This document shows positions 1 to 8,277 of a stretch of 40,282 nt of DNA, in pieces. The position numbers and the translations under genes are program-made. Within the stretch, counting starts at the first letter, position 1. The number at the start of each line of letters is the position of its first letter. Origin of the DNA: Vulcanimicrobiota bacterium (GTDB lineage Bacteria > Pseudomonadota > Gammaproteobacteria > Xanthomonadales > Rhodanobacteraceae); the NCBI GenBank assembly GCA_903970555.1, contig CAJCJD010000170.1, forward strand, positions 1-40,282, read 5' to 3'. The notes under the pieces were generated by a model that saw only the letters and a list, made by a program, of their open reading frames with translations, was not told the origin of the DNA and made no database searches.

Positions 1-772
1 TCAGCAACACCGCCAGCGGTACCGATTGCGGCAACACGATGTAAGCACCGGGCAATACCGCCACGATCGTGAAACTGCTGCCTGGCACCGGCTTACCGAC
101 AGGCTCCTTGTCGATCGATGCGTTGCCGCCATGTGTCATCAACTGAAGGTCTTCGCCGCGATCGCTGCTCTGATGCAACTCGAGCCGTCCGCTACCCACC
201 GCAAGCGCATTGAAACTTTGGGCGACCGGCGCGAACGGCAATTCGACCCACACCCATGCCGCCGGCTTTTGCTGCGTGCCCAGCGGCATCACGATGGTCA
301 GGCGACGATCGCCGACACTCTTTAGCAACGACTGCACCGGCGGATCGCCTTGGATATCCGGCGCTGCCATCAATTGCGCCGCCTTGGCATAACCGAAGTT
401 GCGATAGTTGGCGTGCAGGACTTCATCCAGAGCGGCGCTGTAGAGCTCCACGTTCAAGGCTTGTGGCAAGCGCTGCTTGATCGCGGCCAGCGCAGGTGCG
501 GGATCTGCCGGCAACGCGCTCGTGTCCGTACCGGCGATCGCCGTCGTCACTTGGTCTTGCTCTGCCCTGATTTCCTTCCCCAGTGCCTGCACCGCCTGAT
601 TTTGCGCCGCGTGAACCTCTTCGACGGCGGAGCCTTGATCGGCGATCAACCATGTCTGCCACGCGCAAAAAATACCGAATGCCAGCAGCAGCGTGCCGCC
701 GGCCAGCATCAACAGTCGCCCCCTATGGACCTGTACACCCGGCAAACGCGCTTGTGCGCCGCTCATCGCCAT
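1..772 (-). CDS. algC: Phosphomannomutase/phosphoglucomutase, N-terminal membrane part (partial)
   Basis: Only the first ~257 residues are in the window; the gene continues beyond base 1. The start MAMSGAQARLPG is preceded by a purine-rich stretch (GGGGAACGGGG), with a second in-frame ATG at 766. Residues about 19-41 form a hydrophobic membrane segment (LMLAGGTLLLAFGIF...). A soluble region of about 190 residues follows, and at the window edge a second hydrophobic segment begins (IVLPQSVPLAVLL). This matches the membrane-anchored, sensor-like extension found ahead of the sugar-phosphate mutase domain in many Xanthomonadales AlgC/XanA proteins, but no catalytic residue is visible here. The name therefore depends mainly on position: radC/coaBC-dut-algC is a conserved order in Pseudomonas and Xanthomonas. 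The enzyme interconverts mannose-6-P/mannose-1-P and glucose-6-P/glucose-1-P for exopolysaccharide and LPS precursors. It lies 18 bp after dut, in one operon. Confidence 0.72.
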   Translation of the reverse strand, partial: MAMSGAQARLPGVQVHRGRLLMLAGGTLLLAFGIFCAWQTWLIADQGSAVEEVHAAQNQAVQALGKEIRAEQDQVTTAIAGTDTSALPADPAPALAAIKQRLPQALNVELYSAALDEVLHANYRNFGYAKAAQLMAAPDIQGDPPVQSLLKSVGDRRLTIVMPLGTQQKPAAWVWVELPFAPVAQSFNALAVGSGRLELHQSSDRGEDLQLMTHGGNASIDKEPVGKPVPGSSFTIVAVLPGAYIVLPQSVPLAVLL

Positions 773-790
773 GCCCCGTTCCCCAAGTTT

Positions 791-1246
791 CTAATGTTTC
801 CCCGTGGATCCGAACCCGCCATCGCCCCTTTGCGATGGTACGAATTCGTCGACTATCCGCAGTCGTGCCTGTCCGACCGGCACGAGCAGGAGCTGTGCTA
901 TGCGTTCGCCTACTCCGATGGTGTACGGCTGCGAGCCACGATTCCAGCACGAGATCATCAACGGGCCTTGGTAATCCGCATCGATCACCCCTACCAGATT
1001 GCCCATCACGAGCCCGTGTTTGTGACCCAGCCCCGAGCGCGGCACGATGAGTGCGCACCAGCCCGGATCGCCGATATGGATGGCCATGCCGCTCGGCACC
1101 AGCACGCTTTCGCCGGGCGACAACGTGAGCGGCTCTTGCACGGCGGCGCGCAGGTCCATGCCTGCGCTGCCTGATGTAGCGGCCTGCGGTAACGGAATAC
1201 TGTCGCCCAGGCGGGGGTCGAGGATCTTCAGTTCGACATCGATCAT
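791..1246 (-). CDS. dut: Deoxyuridine 5'-triphosphate nucleotidohydrolase (dUTPase)
   Basis: A 151-residue trimeric dUTPase, the usual length for the family. It hydrolyses dUTP to dUMP and pyrophosphate, keeping uracil out of DNA and supplying dTMP synthesis. All five family motifs are present in order: SAGMDLRA (motif I), PRSGLG (II), GVIDADYQG with the catalytic Asp (III), RIAQLLLVP (IV) and the flexible C-terminal [10 protein letters not shown] (V). A longer frame runs upstream, but the start [11 protein letters not shown] at 1246 is preferred because it gives the canonical N-terminus and its ATG overlaps the coaBC stop as ATGA, implying translational coupling. It is followed 18 bp later by algC. 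Confidence 0.97.
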   Translation of the reverse strand: MIDVELKILDPRLGDSIPLPQAATSGSAGMDLRAAVQEPLTLSPGESVLVPSGMAIHIGDPGWCALIVPRSGLGHKHGLVMGNLVGVIDADYQGPLMISCWNRGSQPYTIGVGERIAQLLLVPVGQARLRIVDEFVPSQRGDGGFGSTGKH

Positions 1247-2448
1247 CCCCGCACCGCCTTGTAGCGGCTGGCGATGCGTTCGATCAGCTGGCGCGCGAGG
1301 ACGGTCTTGTCGGCGCGCGCCAACTCGGCGGAGCCGTCGGCCCAATACAAGGTGATCGCGTTGTCGGCGGTTTCGAAGCCCATGCCCTCGCCCACTTGGT
1401 TGGCGGCAATCATGTCCAATCCCTTGCGCTGCAGTTTGTCGCGCGCATAACTCTCCACGTTCTGGGTTTCCGCCGCGAAGCCAACAAGGAACGGATGCGG
1501 ACGCTGCGCCGAAAGGCTGGCCAGGATGTCCGGGTTCTCCGCCAGATGCAGGGTGAGATCCGCGCCGGTCTGCTTCTTGAGCTTATGCGCCGCCACGGTA
1601 TTGGGCCGGTAGTCGCCCACGGCAGCGGCACCAATATAGATGTCTGCGCCAGAGGCGGCTTCAGTCACGGCGGCATGCATCTGCGAGGCGCTGCGCACAT
1701 CAATGCGCTTGGCAACACCCGGCGGTGTCGCAAGGCTGACCGGTCCGGCGACCAGCGTCACCGCCGCGCCCGCTTGCGCGGCGGCCTGGGCCACGGCGAA
1801 ACCCATGCGGCCGGAGCTTCGGTTGCCGATGAAGCGCACCGGGTCGATGTCTTCATAGGTGGGCCCAGCACTGACCACGACTTTCTTGCCTAGCAAGACG
1901 CGATCGCCGAACGACGCCACGATCGCCTCGCGCAGTTCGTGCGGTTCCAGCATGCGGCCCGAACCGACATCGCCGCAGGCCTGGTCGCCGGCAGCGGGGC
2001 CGAGTATGTGCACGCCACGCGAGCGCAACGTCGCCAGATTGGCCTGCACGGCAGCGTGTGCCCACATCCGCTGATTCATCGCGGGCGCCACATACACCGG
2101 CGCCGCCGTCGCCAAACATAGTGTTGTCAGCAGATCGTTGGCGTGGCCGTGCGCGAGGCGAGCCATCAAATCGGCCGTAGCCGGGGCGATTAGCACCCGC
2201 TCGGCCCAACGCGCCAGTTCAATGTGGCCCATAGCCGCTTCGGCCGACTCGTCCCACAGGCTCACCCGCACCGCTTCGCCGGACAATGCCTGAAACGTTG
2301 TGGGCGTTACGAAACGTGTCGCGTTTTCGGTCATCACCACGCGCACATGCGCGCCAAGGTCGCGCAGTCGGCGAACCAGCTCGCAGGATTTGTAGGCGGC
2401 AATGCCACCCGTCACTCCCAGCACTATGCGGCGTTCGGTAAGGCTCAT
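1243..2448 (-). CDS. coaBC: Bifunctional phosphopantothenoylcysteine decarboxylase / phosphopantothenate-cysteine ligase
   Basis: A 401-residue CoaBC (Dfp) protein catalysing two consecutive steps of coenzyme A synthesis: ligation of cysteine to 4'-phosphopantothenate (CoaB) and FMN-dependent decarboxylation to 4'-phosphopantetheine (CoaC). The N-terminal flavoprotein domain shows [11 protein letters not shown] near residue 12 and the APAMN substrate-binding motif. The C-terminal ligase domain shows [21 protein letters not shown], the KLKK motif and the ENPDIL region. Length and domain order are typical. It is the first gene of coaBC-dut-algC on the minus strand and is divergent from radC across about 100 bp that must hold both promoters. 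Its stop overlaps the dut start by 4 bp. Confidence 0.97.
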   Translation of the reverse strand: MSLTERRIVLGVTGGIAAYKSCELVRRLRDLGAHVRVVMTENATRFVTPTTFQALSGEAVRVSLWDESAEAAMGHIELARWAERVLIAPATADLMARLAHGHANDLLTTLCLATAAPVYVAPAMNQRMWAHAAVQANLATLRSRGVHILGPAAGDQACGDVGSGRMLEPHELREAIVASFGDRVLLGKKVVVSAGPTYEDIDPVRFIGNRSSGRMGFAVAQAAAQAGAAVTLVAGPVSLATPPGVAKRIDVRSASQMHAAVTEAASGADIYIGAAAVGDYRPNTVAAHKLKKQTGADLTLHLAENPDILASLSAQRPHPFLVGFAAETQNVESYARDKLQRKGLDMIAANQVGEGMGFETADNAITLYWADGSAELARADKTVLARQLIERIASRYKAVRG

Positions 2449-2548
2449 GGTGTAAGCGCGGTCTGACGTACGGATAGACGGCTAGCTTACCGGATTCATA
2501 TACGGCAACTGCTGCCTCGATCGCATCCCCACCATGGATGCTGGGCGC

Positions 2549-3218
2549 ATGAGTATTCGACACTGGCCGGAAGGCGAACGACCCCGCGAAAAACTGCTGG
2601 CCCGCGGCAGCACGGCCCTATCGGATGCCGAATTGCTCGCCGTATTGCTGGGCAGTGGCGTGCCCGGCAAGGATGCCATCGCGCTGGGACGGGAACTCTT
2701 GCTACGTGCCGGCAGCCTCGACGCCCTGCTTGGCCGGCCAGACCAGGACATCCGTGCGATCGGGTTGGGGCCGGCCAAACGTGCACGTATCGCGGCGGCG
2801 TTGGAGCTGGCCCGTCGAAGTCTCGCCGAAGAGCTGTCCGAACGCCCCGCGCTGGGCAACCCACGCGAAAGTGGCGACTACCTCAGCGCGCCTGCGCCAC
2901 CTTCCTTATGAGGTGTTCGCCTGTCTCTACCTTGATAATCGCCATCGCGTGCTTGCATTCGAGGAGCTGTTCCGCGGCACCCTGGATGGCGCCAGCGTCC
3001 ATCCACGCGAAGTCGTGCGCGCCTGCCTTCGCCACAACGCCGCCGCGGTGATTTTTGCCCACAACCATCCCAGCGGCGTAGCTGAACCCAGCCAGGCCGA
3101 TCAGGCCATCACGCGCGAATTGGGTCAGGCGTTGCGGTTGGTGGGTGTGCGGGTGTTGGATCATCTGGTGATCGGTCACGCCGATCCGGTGTCCATGGCC
3201 ACTCGCGGCCTGCTTTAG
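2549..3218 (+). pseudogene. radC: DNA repair protein RadC, frameshifted
   Basis: RadC (JAB1/MPN-type) is encoded in two frames. The first runs from [20 protein letters not shown] to about base 2890 and contains the N-terminal UPF0758 helix-hairpin-helix region ([19 protein letters not shown]). It then reads into a premature stop at 2909-2911. The rest continues in another frame from [22 protein letters not shown] and carries [14 protein letters not shown], the metal-binding motif [15 protein letters not shown] and the normal end ATRGLL. Comparison with the E. coli RadC length in this stretch suggests loss of two bases, one GC unit, from the run AGCGCGCCTG at 2885-2894. Both halves are otherwise well preserved, so this is either a very recent lesion or a sequencing error. 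Alternative upstream ATG at 2534. RadC loss is tolerated in bacteria. Confidence 0.88.
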
Positions 3219-3230
3219 GGCCGTTCGGCC

Positions 3231-3263
3231 AAAAAAAACGGCGCGACCGCTAGGTTCGCGCCG
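3231..3263 (-). terminator. Intrinsic terminator, minus strand
   Basis: Read on the minus strand: stem CGGCGCGA/TCGCGCCG (8 bp, 9-base loop) followed directly by eight T. On the plus strand the A-run precedes the hairpin, so it does not serve radC. It implies a minus-strand transcript starting between here and argS. Confidence 0.75.
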
Positions 3264-3420
3264 GGGGCCGCATGAGGGGAGGGTATTAAGGATGCGGCGG
3301 TCCCGTATCGATCCGACGGGGGAGACGCCGGTGATACGCAGCTATTGTCGCAACGCGGCATGACTGGTGTATGACATGCAACGCGCGTGCCTCGGATCAC
3401 TGGGTCCCAAGACTTATGCA
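3231..3420 (-). ncRNA. Candidate small RNA with C-rich hairpin loop
   Basis: On the minus strand, a hairpin with stem GCCGCAT/ATGCGGC (3267-3273 with 3292-3298) presents an 18-base loop containing CCCTCCCCTC, an anti-Shine-Dalgarno-like sequence. Just upstream is a second C-rich foldable stretch (about 3298-3330, CTCCCCCGT), and just downstream is a strong intrinsic terminator at 3231-3263. C-rich loops followed by a terminator are typical of riboregulators such as Xanthomonas sX13. No open frame fits, since the only minus-strand frame runs past the terminator. The 5' end is not determined and no clear promoter was found, so the upstream boundary is a guess. Confidence 0.35.
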
Positions 3421-3422
3421 CA
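3414..3422 (+). promoter_or_regulatory. DnaA-box match TTATGCACA
   Basis: Exact match to TTATNCACA, in the same orientation as a second box (TTATCCACA) 164 bp downstream, with an AT-rich stretch between them. The match is exact; function is unknown. Confidence 0.35.
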
Positions 3423-3577
3423 CAGCGCCTGTGAAGCCATTTACCACGATATTACTGAAAAGCACATCAAGTTAGTCTTGCAAATTATTGTTCTATAAAG
3501 ATTAATTGCATGACAGTGGGGTTTCCGCCGGTTTTTCTGACAGCGCCGCTCGCGGGGACTTCACTTTTCCCACAGAC

Positions 3578-3586
3578 TTATCCACA
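3578..3586 (+). promoter_or_regulatory. DnaA-box match TTATCCACA
   Basis: Exact consensus high-affinity DnaA box, about 130 bp upstream of the argS start. It may reflect DnaA control of argS or a DnaA-titrating site. No dnaA/dnaN/rpmH neighbours are present, so this is not the recognised chromosomal origin context. Confidence 0.4.
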
Positions 3587-3714
3587 GATTCGACCCATCG
3601 CACTGCAGCAGACTTCGGTCACAAATCCGCCAAGGCGACGGAACGAAAGGGAAAAGCAGTGCGCCGCACGGTCTCTGTTAGGATGCGCGGTTCCATCAAG
3701 ATTGATCCCCTGCC

Positions 3715-5406
3715 GTGAAAGAAGCACTGCGCGACCTCGTCCTTCAGGCCATCCAGACACTTCAAAACGACGCCGTCCTGCCGGACGGCATCGACGTGCC
3801 CAATTTTGTGATCGAGCGAGCGCGCAGCCGCGAACACGGCGACTTCGCGACCAACGCTGCCATGCTGCTGGCCAAGCCGGCACGCGCCAAGCCGCGTGAC
3901 CTGGCCGAGAAGCTGGTCGCCGCCCTGCCCGCCAACACCCTGATTGGCAAGGTGGAAATCGCCGGCCCCGGCTTCATCAATTTTTTCCTGGCATCGGGTG
4001 CCTATCACGCCGAAGTGGACCGTATCCTCGCCGAAGGCAACGCATACGGCCGCAGCAAGATCGGCGCCGGCAAAATGGTGGGCGTGGAATTCGTCTCGGC
4101 CAACCCGACTGGCCCGTTGCATGTGGGCCATGGCCGCAACGCCGTGCTCGGCGACTGCCTGAGCCGCCTGTTCGATGCCACCGGCTGGAATGTCAGGCGC
4201 GAGTTCTACTACAACGATGCCGGCGTGCAGATTCAGAACCTGGCGATTTCCGTGCAGGCGCGCGCGCGCGGTATCGCGCCCGGCGACGCGGGCTGGCCGG
4301 AAGATGGCTATCGCGGCGACTACATCGCCGACGTGGCCAAGGCTTACCTCGCCGGCGAATCGGTAACAGCCGACGGCCATACCGTCACCGGCGCCAAGAA
4401 TCCGGAAGATCTGGACGCCATCCGCCGCTTCGCCGTGGCCGCATTGCGCCACGAGCAGGATCTGGACCTGAAAGCCTTCGGCGTCGACTTCGACGTGTAC
4501 TTCCTGGAGTCCTCGCTCTATTCCGACGGCAAGGTGGAAGAAACCGTCAGCGAGTTGCTCTCCCACGGTCACACCTATGAAGAAGGTGGCGCGCTGTGGC
4601 TGCGCACCACCGATTTCGGTGACGACAAAGACCGCGTGATGCGCAAGTCGGACGGCACCTACACCTATTTCGTGCCCGACGTGGCCTATCACCTGAGCAA
4701 GTGGCAGCGCGGCTACGGAAACGCCGTCACGGTGCTCGGCGCAGATCACCACGGCACTCTGGCCCGCGTGAAAGCCGGCCTGCAGGCGCTGGACTTAGGT
4801 ATCCCGAAGGATTGGCCGCATTACGTGCTGTACCAGATGATCACGGTGATGCGCGGCGGCGAAGAGGTGAAGATCTCCAAGCGCGCCGGCAGCTACCTCA
4901 CCCTGCGTGACCTGATCGACGAAGCCGGCCGCGACGCCACTCGCTACTTCCTGATCGCGCGCCGCTCCGATTCGCAGCTGGTGTTCGACATCGACCTGGC
5001 CCGCTCGCAGAGCAACGACAACCCGGTCTATTACATCCAGTACGCTCATGCGCGCGTCTGCCGCGTGCTGGAAGAACTGGCTGAGCGCGGCCTGCCACCC
5101 GTCGACATGCAAGTCGGTCTCACTCAGATGACGCGACTGGACAGCGAACCCGAGCAGATTTTGCTCACCGAGCTGTCGCGTTATCCTGAAGTCGTCGACG
5201 CGGCCGCCAACAGTCTGGAGCCGCACTTGATCGCGCAATACTTGCGCGAACTTGCCGGCGCGCTTCACAGCTACTATCACGAGCACAAGTGGATTGTGGA
5301 CGACGCCGATCTGCGCAATGCGCGTATCACGCTTGCCGTCGCCACGCGCCAGGTCATTCGTAACGGTTTGGATTTGCTGGGACTCAGTGCCCCGGAGAAA
5401 ATGTAA
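3715..5406 (+). CDS. argS: Arginyl-tRNA synthetase
   Basis: A 563-residue class I aminoacyl-tRNA synthetase that charges tRNA-Arg with arginine in the cytosol; it needs the tRNA for amino-acid activation. The N-terminal Add-1 domain covers about residues 1-85, and the HIGH signature appears as HVGH at residue 136 within [20 protein letters not shown] around 386 stands in the KMSKS position, and the C-terminal DALR anticodon-binding domain includes [17 protein letters not shown]. The start is GTG ([11 protein letters not shown]); no ATG gives the conserved N-terminus. It is followed immediately, with no gap, by the SPOR-domain gene, an arrangement also found in Pseudomonas, so the two are probably cotranscribed. 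Confidence 0.97.
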   Translation: MKEALRDLVLQAIQTLQNDAVLPDGIDVPNFVIERARSREHGDFATNAAMLLAKPARAKPRDLAEKLVAALPANTLIGKVEIAGPGFINFFLASGAYHAEVDRILAEGNAYGRSKIGAGKMVGVEFVSANPTGPLHVGHGRNAVLGDCLSRLFDATGWNVRREFYYNDAGVQIQNLAISVQARARGIAPGDAGWPEDGYRGDYIADVAKAYLAGESVTADGHTVTGAKNPEDLDAIRRFAVAALRHEQDLDLKAFGVDFDVYFLESSLYSDGKVEETVSELLSHGHTYEEGGALWLRTTDFGDDKDRVMRKSDGTYTYFVPDVAYHLSKWQRGYGNAVTVLGADHHGTLARVKAGLQALDLGIPKDWPHYVLYQMITVMRGGEEVKISKRAGSYLTLRDLIDEAGRDATRYFLIARRSDSQLVFDIDLARSQSNDNPVYYIQYAHARVCRVLEELAERGLPPVDMQVGLTQMTRLDSEPEQILLTELSRYPEVVDAAANSLEPHLIAQYLRELAGALHSYYHEHKWIVDDADLRNARITLAVATRQVIRNGLDLLGLSAPEKM

Positions 5407-6120
5407 ATGGCAACACGCAAGGGCAAAGGCCGGCAGGCCGTGCGCAACAACGGCGGCGGATTTCCAGCTTGGGCCGGCATTCTCGTCGGCATCCTGATCG
5501 GCGCCCTGGTGGTGGTCGTGCTGATGCGCCACTCGCTGGTGCCGATGACCACCAAGGGTCCACAGCCCAACCCCGACGCCACCGCGCAACCGGGTAGCGA
5601 TGAAGGCATGACGCCCGCCGCCGGCACAACCACGCCGAAGAAGCCGCAGTACGACTTCTACTCGGTGCTATCGGAGAAGGAAGTACGCATTCCGGATTCG
5701 GAAATCAGCGCGCAGGCCAAGGCTGAGCAGCAACAACAGCTCGCCGCGCAGCAGAAACAGCAAGCGCAAAGCACAGCTCCGGCAACACCTCAGCTGCCGC
5801 CGAATGCACCGGCAGCCGTGACGCAGAACATCACCGCAGCACCGCCTTCGGCAGTCGCACCGCCGCCGGCAGCTGGCCCTGCGCAAACCGGTTACCTGTT
5901 GCAGGTAGGCGCCTTCCCGAACGCTGCCGATGCGGAAACGCTGAAAGCCAAACTCGCGCTGCAAGGCTTTGTCGCCAACGTGCAGTCGGTCAATGTGGGT
6001 GGCCAGACCTATCATCGCGTGCGTCTTGGCCCGTTCCATTCGGCCACCGATCTGGAGTCGGCCAAGCAGCGCCTGAGTTCGGCCGGCATTCCCGCTATCG
6101 CGTTGAAAGCAGGCACCTAA
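5407..6120 (+). CDS. ftsN: SPOR-domain cell-division protein, FtsN-like
   Basis: A 237-residue bitopic inner-membrane protein. A short basic cytoplasmic tail (MATRKGKGRQAVRNN) is followed by one membrane segment at about 18-40 (WAGILVGILIGALVVVVLM). A Gln/Ala/Pro-rich low-complexity periplasmic linker spans about 65-150. The C-terminal SPOR domain spans about 155-237 (GYLLQVGAFPNAADAETLKAKLALQG... YHRVRLGPF). SPOR domains bind denuded septal glycan, and FtsN-type proteins activate septal peptidoglycan synthesis. The start ATG directly abuts the argS stop, and a good terminator follows. Several SPOR proteins coexist in most genomes, so being the true FtsN is likely from topology and the argS link but not certain. 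Confidence 0.85.
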   Translation: MATRKGKGRQAVRNNGGGFPAWAGILVGILIGALVVVVLMRHSLVPMTTKGPQPNPDATAQPGSDEGMTPAAGTTTPKKPQYDFYSVLSEKEVRIPDSEISAQAKAEQQQQLAAQQKQQAQSTAPATPQLPPNAPAAVTQNITAAPPSAVAPPPAAGPAQTGYLLQVGAFPNAADAETLKAKLALQGFVANVQSVNVGGQTYHRVRLGPFHSATDLESAKQRLSSAGIPAIALKAGT

Positions 6121-6145
6121 TCGAACCACGCACATCGCATACGAC

Positions 6146-6173
6146 AAGGGCGCCTATGGCGCCCTTGCTTTTT
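6146..6173 (+). terminator. Intrinsic terminator after argS-ftsN
   Basis: Perfect 9-bp stem AAGGGCGCC/GGCGCCCTT with a 3-base loop, followed by GC and five T. It lies between the SPOR gene and the convergent dehydrogenase gene. Confidence 0.88.
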
Positions 6174-6193
6174 AGCGGAACGGCGACGGCATA

Positions 6194-7057
6194 TCAGTGC
6201 CTGCGCTTGAGACGAATCAGGCCCGAAATATCGTCATCACCATGGCCCAGCTGCATCAGCTTGGCGTAGTCCACCAGCGAGCGTTCGATCACCTCGCGCG
6301 AGGTACCGGCTTTCTCGGCAATGCCGCGCACGATGCCCAGATCTTTGTGCAACAGGGCGAGCTTGAAGCCGACGCTGAACTCGTCCTTCAACATCGTCGC
6401 GCCGCGCTTCTCCAGGAACCAGTTGCCCGCAGCGCCCGCACCGAGCGTGGGAATCAAACGTTCCGGATCGAGGCCAAGCGCCTCGCCCAAAGCCAGGCCT
6501 TCGCATACCGCCTGCGCAATACCCGCCACCAGCACTTGGTTGACGGCCTTGGTCGCCTGCCCCGCACCCACATCGCCCAGATGCGTGATGCGCAAGGCAT
6601 ACGCCTCCAGCACCGGACGTGCGCGCTCAAGCACCGCTGCATCGCCGCCAACCATGATCGAAAGCTTGCCGTTCTTCGCCCCTTCTACGCCGCCGGAAAC
6701 CGGCGCATCGAGGAAGTGCGCACCGACAGTCGCCAAGCGCGCAGCAGCCTGTTTGGCCGTGTCGGGGGCCACGGTCGAATGATCGATCACGATGGCCCCG
6801 GCGCGCAGATGCGGCGCCAGCGCCTCCACCGTATTGAGCACATCTGCATCGGCGGTGACACATAGCGCAATTACATCGCTTTGCGCAGCGAGCTCGGCCA
6901 AGGTGCCCGGCGCTGCAACGTGCAAATCGTGCGCCAGCTTTTCAGCCTTGGCGTGCGTGCGATTGGCTACTGCGTGCAGCAATCCATGCTGCTTCAAATG
7001 TCCGGCCATCGGTGCGCCCATCGCGCCCAAACCGATGAATGCTGCCTTGAGGGTCAT
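6194..7057 (-). CDS. NAD(P)-dependent beta-hydroxyacid dehydrogenase (3-hydroxyisobutyrate dehydrogenase family)
   Basis: A 287-residue member of the beta-hydroxyacid dehydrogenase family (MmsB/GarR/GlxR type). The N-terminal Rossmann motif is IGLGAMGAPMAGHL (residues 8-21); the substrate-binding motif is DAPVSGGVEGAKNGKL (118-131); the catalytic lysine is in GAGQATKAVNQ (K170). The frame extends seven codons upstream, but MTLKAAFIGL is chosen because AAGGAA precedes it at proper spacing and this is the standard N-terminus. The substrate (3-hydroxyisobutyrate, tartronate semialdehyde or another beta-hydroxyacid) cannot be read from sequence. It lies 17 bp after the patatin-like gene, as the last gene of a likely operon with bdh and adc, which hints at short-chain hydroxyacid catabolism. 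Confidence 0.88.
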   Translation of the reverse strand: MTLKAAFIGLGAMGAPMAGHLKQHGLLHAVANRTHAKAEKLAHDLHVAAPGTLAELAAQSDVIALCVTADADVLNTVEALAPHLRAGAIVIDHSTVAPDTAKQAAARLATVGAHFLDAPVSGGVEGAKNGKLSIMVGGDAAVLERARPVLEAYALRITHLGDVGAGQATKAVNQVLVAGIAQAVCEGLALGEALGLDPERLIPTLGAGAAGNWFLEKRGATMLKDEFSVGFKLALLHKDLGIVRGIAEKAGTSREVIERSLVDYAKLMQLGHGDDDISGLIRLKRRH

Positions 7058-7074
7058 GCGTATTCCTTGAGAGA

Positions 7075-8268
7075 TCAATCGTTGCTGAGCGCACGATGCA
7101 CGTCATGCGTCACGAACGGGTTTTCGGGGTCGGGTGGATCGAGCCAATGCGGACGGGTGAGTGTATGCCGCATATCGGTCAGCCCACTCTGCCAATGCTC
7201 GTGCATCGTGGTGGCGCTGAATTCGTAATCCTTGTAATGCCCTTCATAGGGCTTGTCGCGATAGATCAAGTGGATGAGGTTGGTCAGCGCACCGTTCGAT
7301 AGACGCTCCGCGCGGCGGAAGGCCGGATCGTTGCGCTTGGCTTCGGGCACCAGCGCCATCAGATCGTGCAACAAGCGTTGCTGCTCGCGGCTCTGGTGCA
7401 TGTACTCGGTAACCAATCGCGTGCGGCTGGAGAACTGGATATCTTTCGCGCGCTCCGCCACGGTGCCCATGTCCCGCGGCAGCGCACCGCACGCGCTCCA
7501 CAGGTCGACCTGGAAAATCAGCGCGTCGCGATGCGGCCGTTCCGTCAGCACCTTGTATAGCGGCGTGTTGGAAACCATGCCGCCATCCCAGTAGTACTCA
7601 CCGTCGATCTCTACCGCAGGAAAACCCGGCGGCAATGCGCCCGATGCCATGAAATGCTCCGGGCGAAGCTTGTCATGGCGATTGTCGAAATAAGCGAAAT
7701 TACCGGTGCGCACATTCACCGCGCCCACCGACACACGCAGCGTTCGCGCATCGTTGATGCGATCGAAATCGGCCAAACGCTCCAAGGTTTCCCGCAGCGG
7801 CGTAGTGTCGTACCAGCTGGCTGTGGCTGGCGTGCCGTGCCACTGCAATACCGGCGGCGGCATGCGCGGCTGGAAGAAACCGGACTGCCCTTCCGTTATG
7901 GCGCGCCAGGCCGCCAACGTATTTACGCCGTCGCGAAACACCTGCGGCAACGTCATGTTGTCCATCCATGGCATCGCCGGGCGGTTCGGCCAGAACGCCG
8001 ACTTGCAGATGGTTTCCCAGAATTCGGTCAACCGCTCGACGCGCTGTTCGGGTGCATTGCCGGCGATGATCGCCGCATTCAACGCACCGATCGAAATGCC
8101 GGCGATCCAGTTTGGATGCAAACCCGACTCGGCGAGCGCCTGATAAACGCCGGCCTGATACGCGCCGAGCGCGCCACCGCCCTGCAAAACCAGCGCGGTA
8201 ACCTTGTAAGCATCCTGCGCGGGATGATGCGCGCCGGCCTTGGACGATGGCGTCTTTTGCGCACTCAT
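7075..8268 (-). CDS. Patatin-like phospholipase family protein
   Basis: A 397-residue patatin-like acyl hydrolase. The glycine-rich oxyanion motif QGGGALGAYQAG (29-40), nucleophile elbow GISIG with Ser59, and YYWDGG supplying the dyad Asp (about residue 226) are all present, so the Ser-Asp dyad is intact. The C-terminal extension (about 270-380, rich in Arg/His/Tyr: YRDKPYEGHYKDYEFSATTMHEHW) is typical of the DUF3734-containing subgroup. There is no signal peptide, so it is probably cytosolic or membrane-peripheral. It sits 9 bp after adc and before the hydroxyacid dehydrogenase. Patatin-like genes often accompany 3-hydroxybutyrate dehydrogenase and acetoacetate decarboxylase, so a role in lipid or polyhydroxybutyrate turnover is plausible but unproven. 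Confidence 0.92.
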   Translation of the reverse strand: MSAQKTPSSKAGAHHPAQDAYKVTALVLQGGGALGAYQAGVYQALAESGLHPNWIAGISIGALNAAIIAGNAPEQRVERLTEFWETICKSAFWPNRPAMPWMDNMTLPQVFRDGVNTLAAWRAITEGQSGFFQPRMPPPVLQWHGTPATASWYDTTPLRETLERLADFDRINDARTLRVSVGAVNVRTGNFAYFDNRHDKLRPEHFMASGALPPGFPAVEIDGEYYWDGGMVSNTPLYKVLTERPHRDALIFQVDLWSACGALPRDMGTVAERAKDIQFSSRTRLVTEYMHQSREQQRLLHDLMALVPEAKRNDPAFRRAERLSNGALTNLIHLIYRDKPYEGHYKDYEFSATTMHEHWQSGLTDMRHTLTRPHWLDPPDPENPFVTHDVHRALSND

Positions 8269-8277
8269 GCGTAACCT

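Larger units (their letters stand above)
3219..3714. other. Gene-free gap between radC and argS
   Basis: These 496 bases hold no convincing protein gene. The radC-proximal part is GC-rich and contains hairpins and a minus-strand terminator (candidate small RNA, listed separately). The stretch at about 3430-3520 is clearly AT-rich compared with the surroundings, and two exact TTATNCACA motifs lie at 3414 and 3578. The argS promoter must lie in the distal part; GTTAGGAT around 3677 is a possible -10 region. Confidence 0.6.

Noticed and set aside
350-1174. Long plus-strand frame over algC and dut
   Set aside because: It is antisense to well-supported genes, has an unnatural Arg/His-rich composition and no family features.
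3215-3421. 68-codon minus-strand frame at the radC-argS gap
   Set aside because: Runs through a strong terminator on the same strand and ends beyond it; no ribosome site. The region is better read as a possible small RNA.
3219-3714. Chromosomal replication origin
   Set aside because: Two DnaA boxes are too few, and none of the usual origin neighbours (dnaA, dnaN, rpmH, gidA) is present.
3619-4752. Long minus-strand frame opposite argS
   Set aside because: Antisense to a certain gene with HIGH/KMSKS motifs; the frame is open only because of high GC content.
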